Origin: CAZVIK01 sp964627045
GTDB taxonomy: Bacteria; Acidobacteriota; Terriglobia; Bryobacterales; Bryobacteraceae
Length of the DNA stretch: 35,778 bases
Direction: 5' to 3'
Assembly (NCBI GenBank): GCA_964627045.1
Contig: CAZVIK010000013.1
Location: 1-35,778 of the forward strand
This document shows, one piece after another, positions 1-7,955 of the stretch. Below the pieces are notes generated by a model. It was not told the DNA's origin and searched no databases. It saw nothing but the letters and a program-made list of their open reading frames with translations. Numbering within the stretch: the stretch's first letter is position 1; every line of letters begins with the position of its first letter. A program made the position numbers and the translations under genes.

Positions 1-60
1 GCCTTTCCGGCGACACGATATCATTAGGTAAGTCGTCGCGCTGGTAACGGCAGGAGTTCC

Positions 61-1422
61 ATGAAATCAATCGTGCGCGCGGTTCTCGGTTTGTGCGCTG
101 GCGGTGTCATGCTCTCAGCTACCGATTTGAAGATTCCCTTTGAGAAGTACACGCTTTCCAACGGGATGCGGGTGATCCTGTCGCCGGACAAATCCGTGCC
201 GGTGGTGAGTGTCTACGTCATTTACGGCGCGGGTGCGCGCTCGGAAGAGAAAGGCCGCACGGGGTTCGCGCACCTGTTCGAGCACATGATGTTCCAGGGT
301 TCGGAAAACGCCCCCAAGGGCTCGCACTTCAAGCTGGTGGAATCCAACGGCGGGGCGCTGAACGGCTCCACGCACCCGGATTACACCGATTACTTCGAGG
401 TGCTTCCCGCCAACAAGCTGGCGGTGGGCCTGTGGCTGGAGAGCGACCGCATGCGCTCACTGGCCATCACGCAGGAGAACCTGGACAACCAGAAACAAGC
501 GGTGAAGCAGGAGCGTCGGCTGACCTTCGACAACGCGCCCTACAACACGGCCATTGTGGACGTGTGGCCGCAGATCGGGTTTCAGAACTGGCAGAATTCG
601 CACTCGCTGATCGGGTCCTTCGAAGACCTGGACGCGGCGTCGGTGGAGGACGTGGCGAAGTTCTTCCGCACTTACTACGCGCCCAACAACGCGGTGCTGG
701 TCCTGTCGGGCGATATCGACGCGGCCGGGGCCAAGAAGCTGGTGGATGCCTATTTCGGCGACATCCCGCCGCAGCCGCAGCCGGAACATCCGGACCTGGC
801 GGAGCCTGCCGAAGTGAAACCTCGCCACGAGGTTCACAAAGACCCGCTGGCGCAGGTGCCGGCCGTGGTCATTGGCTACCCCGGCCCGGCGCGGCGCTCG
901 CCGGACTACTACGCGCTCGCAATGCTGGACGTGCTGTTGACCGGCGGCGAGAGTTCCCGCTTCCAGCAGAACCTGGTCAAGGGGCGCCAGTCGGTGGTTC
1001 AATACCAGGCCGACCTCGGCTGGCCGTTCGCGGGCGCAGGCGACTTCAAAGACCCCGGCCACTACGCGATGATGCTGCTCCACAACCCGGCCTTCCAAGG
1101 CGCCGATATTGTCGAACAGGCACAGGGAGAGATCGGGAAGATTCAAAAAGACGGCGTGGACGCCAAGGAATTGGCCCGCGTGAAAACGTACTTCCGCGCC
1201 AGCGTGATCAGCCGGATGCAGAGCTCGTTGCAGCGTGCGCGGATGCTTGGGCAATACGAAATGCTCGACGGCAACCCGGATTTCATCAACACCGAGATGG
1301 CGTCTTTCCTGGCCGTGACGCCGGCGGAGATTCAGGCCGCGGCGCGGAAATACTGCGTCCCGGAGAGGCGCTTCGTGCTGGAGATCGTTCCAGGACCGGC
1401 CGCCGGTGAGGCGGAGAAATGA
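61..1422 (+). CDS. M16 family zinc metallopeptidase (catalytic subunit)
   Basis: Predicted exported zinc peptidase of the pitrilysin/insulinase (M16) family, 453 aa. The first 20 residues look like a signal peptide (basic start, then a Leu/Val/Ala stretch). The inverted zinc motif HLFEH is at residues 71-75, and the third ligand is plausibly Glu151 in VKQERR, the usual distance downstream. A second M16-type domain follows from about residue 200. The length fits the ~450-aa two-domain bacterial form, which works as a pair with a second subunit. An AGGAG ribosome site lies 4 bases before the ATG. It overlaps the next gene by 4 bases (ATGA), and that gene encodes an M16 protein without the zinc motif, so the two probably form a heterodimer acting on peptides in the periplasm. 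The substrate cannot be inferred. Confidence 0.93.
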   Translation: MKSIVRAVLGLCAGGVMLSATDLKIPFEKYTLSNGMRVILSPDKSVPVVSVYVIYGAGARSEEKGRTGFAHLFEHMMFQGSENAPKGSHFKLVESNGGALNGSTHPDYTDYFEVLPANKLAVGLWLESDRMRSLAITQENLDNQKQAVKQERRLTFDNAPYNTAIVDVWPQIGFQNWQNSHSLIGSFEDLDAASVEDVAKFFRTYYAPNNAVLVLSGDIDAAGAKKLVDAYFGDIPPQPQPEHPDLAEPAEVKPRHEVHKDPLAQVPAVVIGYPGPARRSPDYYALAMLDVLLTGGESSRFQQNLVKGRQSVVQYQADLGWPFAGAGDFKDPGHYAMMLLHNPAFQGADIVEQAQGEIGKIQKDGVDAKELARVKTYFRASVISRMQSSLQRARMLGQYEMLDGNPDFINTEMASFLAVTPAEIQAAARKYCVPERRFVLEIVPGPAAGEAEK

Positions 1423-2822
1423 AGGGAAGGAGATTCGCGCTGTTCGCATTGGTGGCCGCCATGACACTATCCGCCCAAAAACTGGACCGCAGTAAACCGC
1501 CGGAAACCGGCGCGCTGCCTCCCTTCAAGCTTCCATCTGTGCATCAGACGGCGATTTCCAACGGCCTGCGCGTGGTGCTGGTGGAGGACCGGCGCTTTCC
1601 GATGGTGTCGCTCCGGCTGGCCTTCGAAGCGGGATCGAAGTTTGACCCTCCGGCGCTGCCCGGGTTGTCCGATGCCGTCGCGACGTTACTGACTCAGGGG
1701 ACCAAGACGCGCGGCGCACGGCAGATCGCGGAAGAGCTAGCCGAGTTGGGAAGCGCGCTGCGGGCCGGCTCCGGACCGGACGGGCTCACGCTGTCCGGCA
1801 ACGGACTTTCCGAGAACCTGCCGAAGCTGCTGGACCTGGCGGCCGACGTGGCGCTGAACGCATCGTTCCCGGAGGACGAGGTCAAGCTGTACCAGAACCG
1901 CCGGACGCAGGAGTTGCTGGCCGAACGCGCCGAAGCCGCCTTCTGGGCCGACGAGAAACTCTCGTCGGCGGTATTCGGATCGCATCCGTACGCGCGCGAG
2001 AATCCGACGCCGGAATCGCTGGCGAAGATGGATCGCTCTGTGCTGGCGCAGTTCCGCGACGCGCACTTGACGCCCGCCAATGCCGTCCTGATTCTGCTGG
2101 GCGCGATTCCAGGGCGCGAGGAAACGATCGGGCTCGTTAAGGCCCGGTTCGGCGCGTGGCCGAAGAAGGCGCTGGCCCCGAGGCCCGCGGCTGAGTTCCC
2201 GGAGCCCGCGCGCCGCATCCTCTTGGTGGACCGGCCCGGTTCGGTGCAGGCCGATATTCGCATGGGGCGGCTGGCGGTGAACCGCACCGACCCCGACTTC
2301 TTTCCTCTTCTGGTGGCCAACACCATTCTCGGCGGCGGCGCCAGTTCGCGCATGTTCACGAACATCCGCGAGAAACAGGGCTTCGCCTACGACGCTCACA
2401 GCAGCCTCTCGCCGCGCAGAGATGGGGGGCTGTTCACGACGGTGACGCAGGTGCGCAACGAGGTTCTGGAGCCCGCCTTGCAGTCGATCGACGCCGAGCT
2501 TCAGCGCCTTGTGAAGGAGCCCGTCGCGGACGCCGAACTGGACGACGTGAAGAACTACCTGAGCGGGAACTTCGTGATGAGCCTGGAGACGCAGGCGGGC
2601 GTGGCCACGCAGCTCGCGAACATGAAGCTGCTCGGGCTGCCCGACGACTACCTGGAGACCTACACGGCGAAGGTGCGGGCGGTGACTCCGGCGCAGATCC
2701 AGGCCGCAGCGGCCAGGCACTTTGCTCCCGGCGCGGCAAGCATCGTCGTGGTGGGCGCCGCCGCGCAGATTACCGGGACGCTGGAAAAGCTGGGCAAGAT
2801 CACCGTGGTGAAGGCCGAATGA
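1419..2822 (+). CDS. M16 family peptidase-like protein (non-catalytic subunit)
   Basis: Second M16-family protein, 467 aa, with a signal peptide in the first 19 residues (cleavage likely near LSAQ). The zinc motif expected around residues 83-87 reads LSDAV instead of HxxEH, so this subunit should not hydrolyse peptides. The C-terminal half keeps the family's REKQGFAYD segment, the Arg/Tyr region that contacts substrate in the partner's active site. Established M16B complexes pair one zinc-bearing and one Arg/Tyr-bearing subunit, which fits this gene and the upstream gene exactly. The 4-base overlap on both sides (with the catalytic subunit and with the Nudix gene) implies translational coupling. 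Confidence 0.92.
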   Translation: MKGRRFALFALVAAMTLSAQKLDRSKPPETGALPPFKLPSVHQTAISNGLRVVLVEDRRFPMVSLRLAFEAGSKFDPPALPGLSDAVATLLTQGTKTRGARQIAEELAELGSALRAGSGPDGLTLSGNGLSENLPKLLDLAADVALNASFPEDEVKLYQNRRTQELLAERAEAAFWADEKLSSAVFGSHPYARENPTPESLAKMDRSVLAQFRDAHLTPANAVLILLGAIPGREETIGLVKARFGAWPKKALAPRPAAEFPEPARRILLVDRPGSVQADIRMGRLAVNRTDPDFFPLLVANTILGGGASSRMFTNIREKQGFAYDAHSSLSPRRDGGLFTTVTQVRNEVLEPALQSIDAELQRLVKEPVADAELDDVKNYLSGNFVMSLETQAGVATQLANMKLLGLPDDYLETYTAKVRAVTPAQIQAAAARHFAPGAASIVVVGAAAQITGTLEKLGKITVVKAE

Positions 2823-3340
2823 TGAAGATCGTAAGCTCGCGCGAGCGTTACCGCTGCAACCTGTTCCGTGTGACCGAGGACCGCGCCATCGATCCGGACG
2901 GTTTCGAGATCCGCCGCTCCATCGTGCGGCACGCCGGTTCCGCCGTGATGATGGCGGTGGACGGGAAGGGCCGCGTGCTGCTGGTGCGGCAATACCGTCT
3001 GCCGGCCGATGCGATGCTGTGGGAACTGCCCGCCGGGAGGCTCGATGCCGGGGAAACGCCGCTCCAAGCCGCGCGACGCGAACTGGAGGAGGAAACCGGC
3101 TACCGCGCGCGGAAGTGGAAGAAGCTGCTTTCGTTCTTCGCCAGTCCCGGCTACATCGCCGAGAAGATGAATGTCTATCTGGCGACGGATCTGATTCCCG
3201 GCCCGCCCAAGCCGATGGACGACGAGCGAATCCAGACGCGCTGGTTCAAGTCCGCCGAGTTGAGGCGCATGATCCGCACGGGCCGTTTGATTGACGGCAA
3301 GACCATCGCGGCGTTCCTGGCCTACCAGGCGAAGCTGTAG
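2819..3340 (+). CDS. Nudix hydrolase, probable ADP-ribose pyrophosphatase
   Basis: Nudix enzyme of 173 aa that should hydrolyse ADP-ribose or a related nucleoside diphosphate sugar to AMP plus sugar phosphate. The complete Nudix box spans residues 73-95: Gly73, Glu79, then RELEEETGY, with all metal-binding glutamates present. The preceding LLVRQYR and WELPAGR segments are typical of the NudF/ADP-ribose group. Two in-frame ATGs sit at 2819 and 2822; the first overlaps the stop of the M16 gene. It is the last gene of the three-gene run. A functional link with the peptidases is not obvious; co-transcription is inferred from the overlaps only. Confidence 0.9.
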   Translation: MMKIVSSRERYRCNLFRVTEDRAIDPDGFEIRRSIVRHAGSAVMMAVDGKGRVLLVRQYRLPADAMLWELPAGRLDAGETPLQAARRELEEETGYRARKWKKLLSFFASPGYIAEKMNVYLATDLIPGPPKPMDDERIQTRWFKSAELRRMIRTGRLIDGKTIAAFLAYQAKL

Positions 3341-3376
3341 CCCGTTGCCACAGCAATCGCGCCCCGCCGGGCCTTG

Positions 3377-4012
3377 TCAGATCTTGCCGTGCACCGCGAT
3401 CAGCGACTTCGTCACGCCCAGGAACCTTTCGCGCAAGATGCGGGCCTCCGGAAACAGTCGCTGCATCTCGGCCGCGTCCAGCAGGCGGATGTCGTTCAGG
3501 TAGTGCTCGACGTAATATTCGCGGCGGTCCGGAGACGGGCGCTCCAGCAGGTCCCAGACGGTGAGCCGCCGCACGATCCACCGCTGCATGCCACGCGGGA
3601 GCATGTGCAGCAGTGGCGTGCAGAGATGCGGCTCCACGGGGAAGTAACGGTTCGGCGTCTGCACCCAGTAGCGGCGTCCTACGCGGCGAATCTCCTCCGC
3701 GAATTGGCTGCGCTCTTCTGGGTTGCCGATGTGCTCGATCACTGAGTTGCTGAAGACGATGTCGAAGGACCGGTCGGGGAAGGGAAGCCGGCACCCGCTC
3801 GCGGCCACCGTCGTAAATCCGGCCGCCGCCGGTTGGATTCCCAAGGGAAGGTTCGCGAGGGTTACCGGCGGCCTACGGTCCACGAACAGCCAATTCATGT
3901 CCGTCCCGCCCACATCCAGGACGCGCGTGCGCTCGTCCAAGCACATCGTTTCGGCGAACAAGCGCATCCGGCGCCTGCGGAAACGAACGATGGTGGAGTG
4001 GAGCAGATTCAC
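3377..4012 (-). CDS. class I SAM-dependent methyltransferase
   Basis: Methyltransferase of 211 aa with a Rossmann fold. Motif I is VLDVGGTD at residues 31-38. The acidic/aromatic FDIVFSNSVIEHI segment is typical of the Methyltransf_11/25 group, whose substrates are small molecules or lipids. The N-terminus is strongly basic (RFRRRR). The start is a GTG at 4012 that overlaps the stop of rdgB (GTGA), so it is translationally coupled as the last gene of the rph operon. The substrate is unknown, and neighbours give no clue because rph and rdgB are housekeeping. It converges on the Nudix gene with a 36-base gap and no visible terminator. Confidence 0.83.
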   Translation of the reverse strand: MNLLHSTIVRFRRRRMRLFAETMCLDERTRVLDVGGTDMNWLFVDRRPPVTLANLPLGIQPAAAGFTTVAASGCRLPFPDRSFDIVFSNSVIEHIGNPEERSQFAEEIRRVGRRYWVQTPNRYFPVEPHLCTPLLHMLPRGMQRWIVRRLTVWDLLERPSPDRREYYVEHYLNDIRLLDAAEMQRLFPEARILRERFLGVTKSLIAVHGKI

Positions 4013-4614
4013 CGGGCGGCGTTCTCACGGTCGAGAAGCCAACGCACCATTTGCTGGAGCGCTCGCGCGCGATGGCTCACGGTGAGTTTCCGTTCGCCGC
4101 CGGCCTCCCCAAAGGTGCAGTCGAACGGGGGATAGAAGAACAGCGGGTCGTACCCGAACCCGTGGGGGCCGCGCGGCGCGTCCACGATCCGCCCTTCCAC
4201 TACGCCGCGGAACGTGGCCAGCAGGCGCCCCGCCTCGGCCAACGCGGCCACGCACACAAACCGTGCGGCGCGGTCTTCGACGCCGCGCAGACGCTCCAGC
4301 AGGAGGCGGTTGTTGGCCTCGTCCCCTTGCCCCTCACCCGCATACCGGGCCGAGTAGACGCCGGGCGCGCCGCCGAGCGCGCGAACTTCCAGGCCGGAGT
4401 CGTCCACAAACAACGGTCCCGGCGAAGAGCGGCTGTAGTAAAGGGCCTTCTGCGCGGCGTTCTCCTCGAATGTCGTGCCGGTCTCCGCGCAGGGTTCGAG
4501 GTCCTTGAGGCCGGGCAGGGGAGCAAGCACGAGCCGGGCGCCGCCGAAGAACTCGAGGGCCTGCCGGAATTCGCGCAACTTGCCGGGGTTGGTGGTCGCG
4601 CAGTAGAGCGTCAC
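4009..4614 (-). CDS. rdgB: RdgB/HAM1 non-canonical purine NTP pyrophosphatase
   Basis: House-cleaning enzyme of 201 aa that hydrolyses ITP, dITP and XTP to monophosphates and so keeps deaminated purines out of DNA and RNA. Family motifs are in order: TNPGK (8-12), FEENAAQKA (49-57), catalytic/metal DDSGL (71-75), GGAPGVYSARYAG (81-93), HGFGYDPLF (151-159) and SHR (180-182). The frame is open further upstream, but that part is rph in another frame. The chosen start is the GTG at 4614, which overlaps the rph stop as GTGA and gives the normal N-terminus MTLYCATTNPGK. Neighbouring rph and rdgB genes are common in bacteria. Confidence 0.95.
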   Translation of the reverse strand: MTLYCATTNPGKLREFRQALEFFGGARLVLAPLPGLKDLEPCAETGTTFEENAAQKALYYSRSSPGPLFVDDSGLEVRALGGAPGVYSARYAGEGQGDEANNRLLLERLRGVEDRAARFVCVAALAEAGRLLATFRGVVEGRIVDAPRGPHGFGYDPLFFYPPFDCTFGEAGGERKLTVSHRARALQQMVRWLLDRENAAR

Positions 4615-5330
4615 GGCAGCTTGACGATTTCCTTCTGGGTTCCGATCAACTGCGCGACGGAAGCGCGCGCGAGTGCAATCATGTCCGCCATCTGGGAGTC
4701 GTCGAAGGCGGTCTTTTCGGCGGTGGCCTGCATTTCGACAAAGCGGCCGCCGCCGGTCATCACGATGTTCATGTCCACCTCCGCGCGGGAATCCTCCTCG
4801 TAGCACAAGTCCACGCGCGGTTCGCCGTCCACGATGCCCACGCTGATGGCCGCCACGTAATCCTTCACCGGCAGGGCCTTCAGGGCGCCGCACTCCACCA
4901 TGCGCGTGAGCGCCAGGGCCATGGCGAGGAATGCGCCGGTAATGGCGGCGGTGCGCGTGCCGCCATCGGCTTGCAGAACGTCGCAGTCCAGGATCACCGT
5001 ACGCTCGCCGAGCGCGGCCATGTCCACCACCGACCGCATCGATCGTCCGATGAGGCGCTGAATCTCCTGCGTGCGCCCGCTGGGGCGGCCCTTGGTGACT
5101 TCGCGTTGCGTACGCTCGACGGTGGCGCGCGGCAACATCGAGTATTCGGCCGTGACCCAGCCGCGCCCGCTATGCCGAAGGAACAACGGCACGCTCTGAT
5201 CGACGGTGGCGGCGCACAGCACGCGGGTATGTCCCACCTCGATGAGAGCCGAGCCTTCGGCGGTTTGCAGGAAGTCCATGTCAATGCGCACGGGGCGCAT
5301 CTGGGAAGGGGTCCGGTTATCAGGGCGCAT
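4611..5330 (-). CDS. rph: ribonuclease PH
   Basis: Phosphate-dependent 3'-5' exoribonuclease that trims tRNA 3' ends, 239 aa, the usual length. The N-terminus MRPDNRTPSQMRPV matches the family start. The GRTQEIQRLIGRSMR segment is at about residues 86-100 and the DCDVLQADGGTRTAAITGA phosphate/catalytic segment at about 115-133. The ATG at 5330 has no Shine-Dalgarno sequence; the bases before it are pyrimidine-rich. It sits 3 bases after the stop of the small membrane protein gene, so translation may depend on coupling. It is followed directly by rdgB through a 4-base overlap. Confidence 0.96.
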   Translation of the reverse strand: MRPDNRTPSQMRPVRIDMDFLQTAEGSALIEVGHTRVLCAATVDQSVPLFLRHSGRGWVTAEYSMLPRATVERTQREVTKGRPSGRTQEIQRLIGRSMRSVVDMAALGERTVILDCDVLQADGGTRTAAITGAFLAMALALTRMVECGALKALPVKDYVAAISVGIVDGEPRVDLCYEEDSRAEVDMNIVMTGGGRFVEMQATAEKTAFDDSQMADMIALARASVAQLIGTQKEIVKLP

Positions 5331-5333
5331 GGT

Positions 5334-5474
5334 TCAGGAGGAGGACCGCAGCAGGGCGTAGAACAGCAGCGACATCAGGACGATACCCGAAACCACCAGG
5401 AAAACGCAGGAGAACAGGCCGCCGCGGCGCTTGGCCGCAGCCTTTTTCTTTCCCGCTGCTCTGATCTTCGCCAT
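5334..5474 (-). CDS. small single-span membrane protein
   Basis: A 46-aa open frame from the ATG at 5474 to the TGA at 5334. The N-terminal part is very basic (GKKKAAAKRRGG, residues 8-19). A single hydrophobic helix follows, about residues 20-42 (LFSCVFLVVSG then IVLMSLLFYALL), and the protein ends RSSS. The positive-inside rule puts the N-terminus in the cytoplasm. It ends 3 bases before the rph ATG, so it looks like the first gene of that operon. I do not recognise a family; length, clear topology and position are the evidence that it is real. Confidence 0.6.
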   Translation of the reverse strand: MAKIRAAGKKKAAAKRRGGLFSCVFLVVSGIVLMSLLFYALLRSSS

Positions 5475-5490
5475 GCTGTGTACCTAATCC

Positions 5491-5500
5491 TTCATAGCAC
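5491..5500 (-). promoter_or_regulatory. extended -10 promoter candidate for the rph operon
   Basis: Reading the minus strand, GTGCTATGAA is an extended -10 (TGn followed by TATGAA). It ends 17 bases before the small-protein ATG. No convincing -35 is seen, which is tolerable for an extended -10. Weak, position-based call. Confidence 0.3.
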
Positions 5501-5568
5501 AGTGGCCGAACGCTTCGGATGAAGGGGCGCGCACGCGGCCGCCCGGGGCGCCGTTCGGGTGGCGCACA

Positions 5569-6552
5569 TCAGCCGATCAGCTTTTCCACCAATCCGTAGA
5601 TGGCGCCGAGGTGGTCGCGCCGGTCGCCGCCGGCGGTGACCGTCGAGGTGGTGACCACCACCATATCGAGGTCCGGGATCACGAAGATGAACTGGCCGCC
5701 GTAGCCCCATGCATAGTAAACGCGGCGCCCCCCGAGATCGCGAATCCACCAGCCGTAGCCGTAGAGTTGCCCGCTGTAATCGGACCGGCCGCGCGCTGCA
5801 AAGGACGACTCGACCCAGGCGGCGGGCACCACCTGGCGCCCGCCCGCGGCTCCGCGGCGCAAGTACATCTCTCCGAAGGCCAGCATCTGCCGGGGTGTCA
5901 TCAGCATTTCGTTGCCCCCGAAGTAGATGCCTTGCGGGTCGCGCGGCCAGGGGGCGAAGCTGAAGCTCAACGGTTCGCCCAGCGCCTCGTTGGCGAAGGC
6001 CAGCGTGCTCTTGCCGGCGGCCTTGGTGAGAATCGCCGAAAGCAGGTGGTAATTGCCCGTGCTGTAGATCATCGCCCCACCCGGCTCGGCGCGCATCGGC
6101 CGTTGCAGGGCGTACCGCACCCAGTTCGGGCTCTGTACCCAAGCGCCGTAGTTGCGGATGCTGGTGGACTCCAGACCGGACCGCATCGACAGCAGATCCT
6201 CGATGGTGATCTTGCGCTTCGCCGCGACCGCGTTAGGCCCGAGCCATTCCGGGAACCAGCGTTCGATGGGCGTTGTTACGCTCGGGAGGAGCTTCCGGTC
6301 GATGGCGATGCCAACCAGCGCCGAGAGCACGCTTTTCGATGCGGATTTTACATTGGCCGGAGCCGCCGGGCGCGCGCCCCGGAAATACCGTTCCAGCAGT
6401 ACCTCGCCCTTACGGCTTACAAGCAGGCTCCGCAGGCGCGGAAGGCCCGCGGCGGAGCGGGCCGCCTCCTGTAAAGCGGCGTCCGCAGGCGCGGCGGACA
6501 AGGATGCGGCGGCGCAGACCGCCGCCAGGAGACTTAGGATGACGCGAGACAC
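5569..6552 (-). CDS. serine hydrolase, beta-lactamase/PBP4-like family
   Basis: Exported serine hydrolase of the class C beta-lactamase/DD-peptidase fold, 327 aa with a signal peptide (residues 1-20, ending SLSA). The nucleophile motif SxxK is SASK at 70-73. The second motif is YST at about 163-165 (Tyr-Ser-Xaa, with Thr-Gly-Asn in place of the usual Asn), and a GYGGQ stretch near residue 280 stands where the family has HxG. Members act as esterases, peptidases or beta-lactamases, so the substrate is open; resistance should not be assumed. The start at 6552 is a GTG giving a clean signal peptide. It is transcribed away from the DUF362 genes. Confidence 0.85.
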   Translation of the reverse strand: MSRVILSLLAAVCAAASLSAAPADAALQEAARSAAGLPRLRSLLVSRKGEVLLERYFRGARPAAPANVKSASKSVLSALVGIAIDRKLLPSVTTPIERWFPEWLGPNAVAAKRKITIEDLLSMRSGLESTSIRNYGAWVQSPNWVRYALQRPMRAEPGGAMIYSTGNYHLLSAILTKAAGKSTLAFANEALGEPLSFSFAPWPRDPQGIYFGGNEMLMTPRQMLAFGEMYLRRGAAGGRQVVPAAWVESSFAARGRSDYSGQLYGYGWWIRDLGGRRVYYAWGYGGQFIFVIPDLDMVVVTTSTVTAGGDRRDHLGAIYGLVEKLIG

Positions 6553-6783
6553 TCGGGGTCATTATAGGGCCTCGCCGGACGGGGGTTCGGGATCGCTCCA
6601 TGAATGCAGGTCAATGTATGTAACGCGTTTCTGCGCGGCAAGGCGATCCTGGCGCGCGCCACCGCTGGACTTTTAGCGCAGGCTGCTACAAAATAAGGCA
6701 ACCGGGCCCGTTTGCCGGGAAGTGGCGGCGGCCCGCGCGTTTCCGCGTGGGTTCGGGGGCAGGGGAAGGAAAGGAGCACAAGG

Positions 6784-7941
6784 GTGTCCCGGGGCGTATC
6801 AAGGAGAAACCTGTTTCAAACGGCATCGGCTGCGGCTGCGGCGATCTTGTCGATTCGCGGTGCGAAAGCACAGAACGTGAACCTGGCGGGCGAGGCCAAA
6901 CAGCGCCCGCGGACGGTGACCCCGCATCCGGCCGGTTTTGACCCGTACAACCAGAGGGCGGCGGTCGCCCTGGTGAAGGGAGAAGACCGGCGTAAGAACA
7001 TCTTCAACGCGTTGGTCGCGATTGACGACCAGATCAAGCCGAAACTGAAGGCCAAGAAGTACGTGTTGATCAAGCCGAACAACGTTGGCACGGTGAATCA
7101 GCTTGGGAATACCCATGCCGACGCGATTCGGGGCATCCTGGACTATCTGGAACCACGCTTCAAGGGCCCGGTCGTCATCGGCGAGTCTTCCGCGGGACTG
7201 ACGCGCCAGGGTTTCGACAACTTCAAGTACCCGGCGCTGGTCAACGAATACAAGAAGCTTAAGCTTAGCCTGGTCGATTTCAACGAGGAAGCCAAGTACG
7301 TGCAGATGCCGCTGCTAGACTACCACCTGCACGTGGTGCCGGCGCGGCTGGCGGCGCGGCTGTTCGACCCCGATGCGTTCGTCATTTCCTCGGCGTTGTT
7401 TAAGGTTCACAACATCGCGGTGGTGACGCTGTCGGTGAAGAACATGGTGCTGGGAGCGCCGCTGCACCAGGCTCCCAACGAGAAGGAAAACTGGAGTGAC
7501 AAGCGCCGCTACCATGCGGGCATCCGCCAGAGCATGTACAACATCTACCTGACGGCACAGCGCATGCAGCCTTATTGGGGCGCGGCGGTGGTGGATGGGT
7601 TCGAAGGAATCGAGGGGGGATTCGGGGTCGGCGCTACGCCGCTCCCGCACAAGGTCGCCGTCGCGTCCACCGACTTCGTCGCGGCCGACCGGGTGACCTC
7701 GGCGGCGATGGGGGTCGACCCGGAATGGCTGGGATGGCTGAAGTACTGTGGCGAGGCCGGCGTGGGCCAGTGGGATCTGTCGAAGATCGACATTCGCGGG
7801 GAACAATTGGCGGCTGTGACGCAGAAGTACCGCTTGCACCCCGACATCGAGCTTCAATTGCAGTGGCGAGGGCCGATGGAGGAGTTGCCTCCCACCCTTG
7901 GCTGGACGCACCCGATCAAAGTTGATCAGTTTGACGCATAG
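6784..7941 (+). CDS. Tat-exported DUF362 family protein (first copy)
   Basis: Protein of 385 aa in the DUF362 family, function unknown. The chosen start is the GTG at 6784, because GGAAAGGAG lies 7 bases upstream and the product then begins with a twin-arginine signal (SRRNLFQ, then an Ala-rich stretch, cleavage near AKAQ). A longer frame from a TTG at 6712 has no ribosome site. The body holds KKYVLIKPNNVG, GPVVIGESSAG, DYHLHVVPARLAAR and a KVHNIAVVTLSVKNMVLGAP stretch typical of DUF362. No CxxC clusters are present, unlike DUF362 proteins fused to ferredoxin domains. It is followed after 14 bases by a close paralog. Confidence 0.87.
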   Translation: MSRGVSRRNLFQTASAAAAAILSIRGAKAQNVNLAGEAKQRPRTVTPHPAGFDPYNQRAAVALVKGEDRRKNIFNALVAIDDQIKPKLKAKKYVLIKPNNVGTVNQLGNTHADAIRGILDYLEPRFKGPVVIGESSAGLTRQGFDNFKYPALVNEYKKLKLSLVDFNEEAKYVQMPLLDYHLHVVPARLAARLFDPDAFVISSALFKVHNIAVVTLSVKNMVLGAPLHQAPNEKENWSDKRRYHAGIRQSMYNIYLTAQRMQPYWGAAVVDGFEGIEGGFGVGATPLPHKVAVASTDFVAADRVTSAAMGVDPEWLGWLKYCGEAGVGQWDLSKIDIRGEQLAAVTQKYRLHPDIELQLQWRGPMEELPPTLGWTHPIKVDQFDA

Positions 7942-7955
7942 AGGGGGAATCTGAG

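Noticed and set aside
1..60. End of an upstream gene
   Set aside because: No coding signal can be judged in 60 bases; only the ribosome site of the first M16 gene is supported.
4615..4893. N-terminal extension of rdgB to 4893
   Set aside because: That part is rph in another frame; the GTGA overlap at 4614-4611 gives the exact family N-terminus.
5569..6552. Calling the serine hydrolase an antibiotic-resistance beta-lactamase
   Set aside because: The SxxK motif alone does not show beta-lactamase activity; the second and third motifs differ from true class C enzymes and the family is functionally broad.
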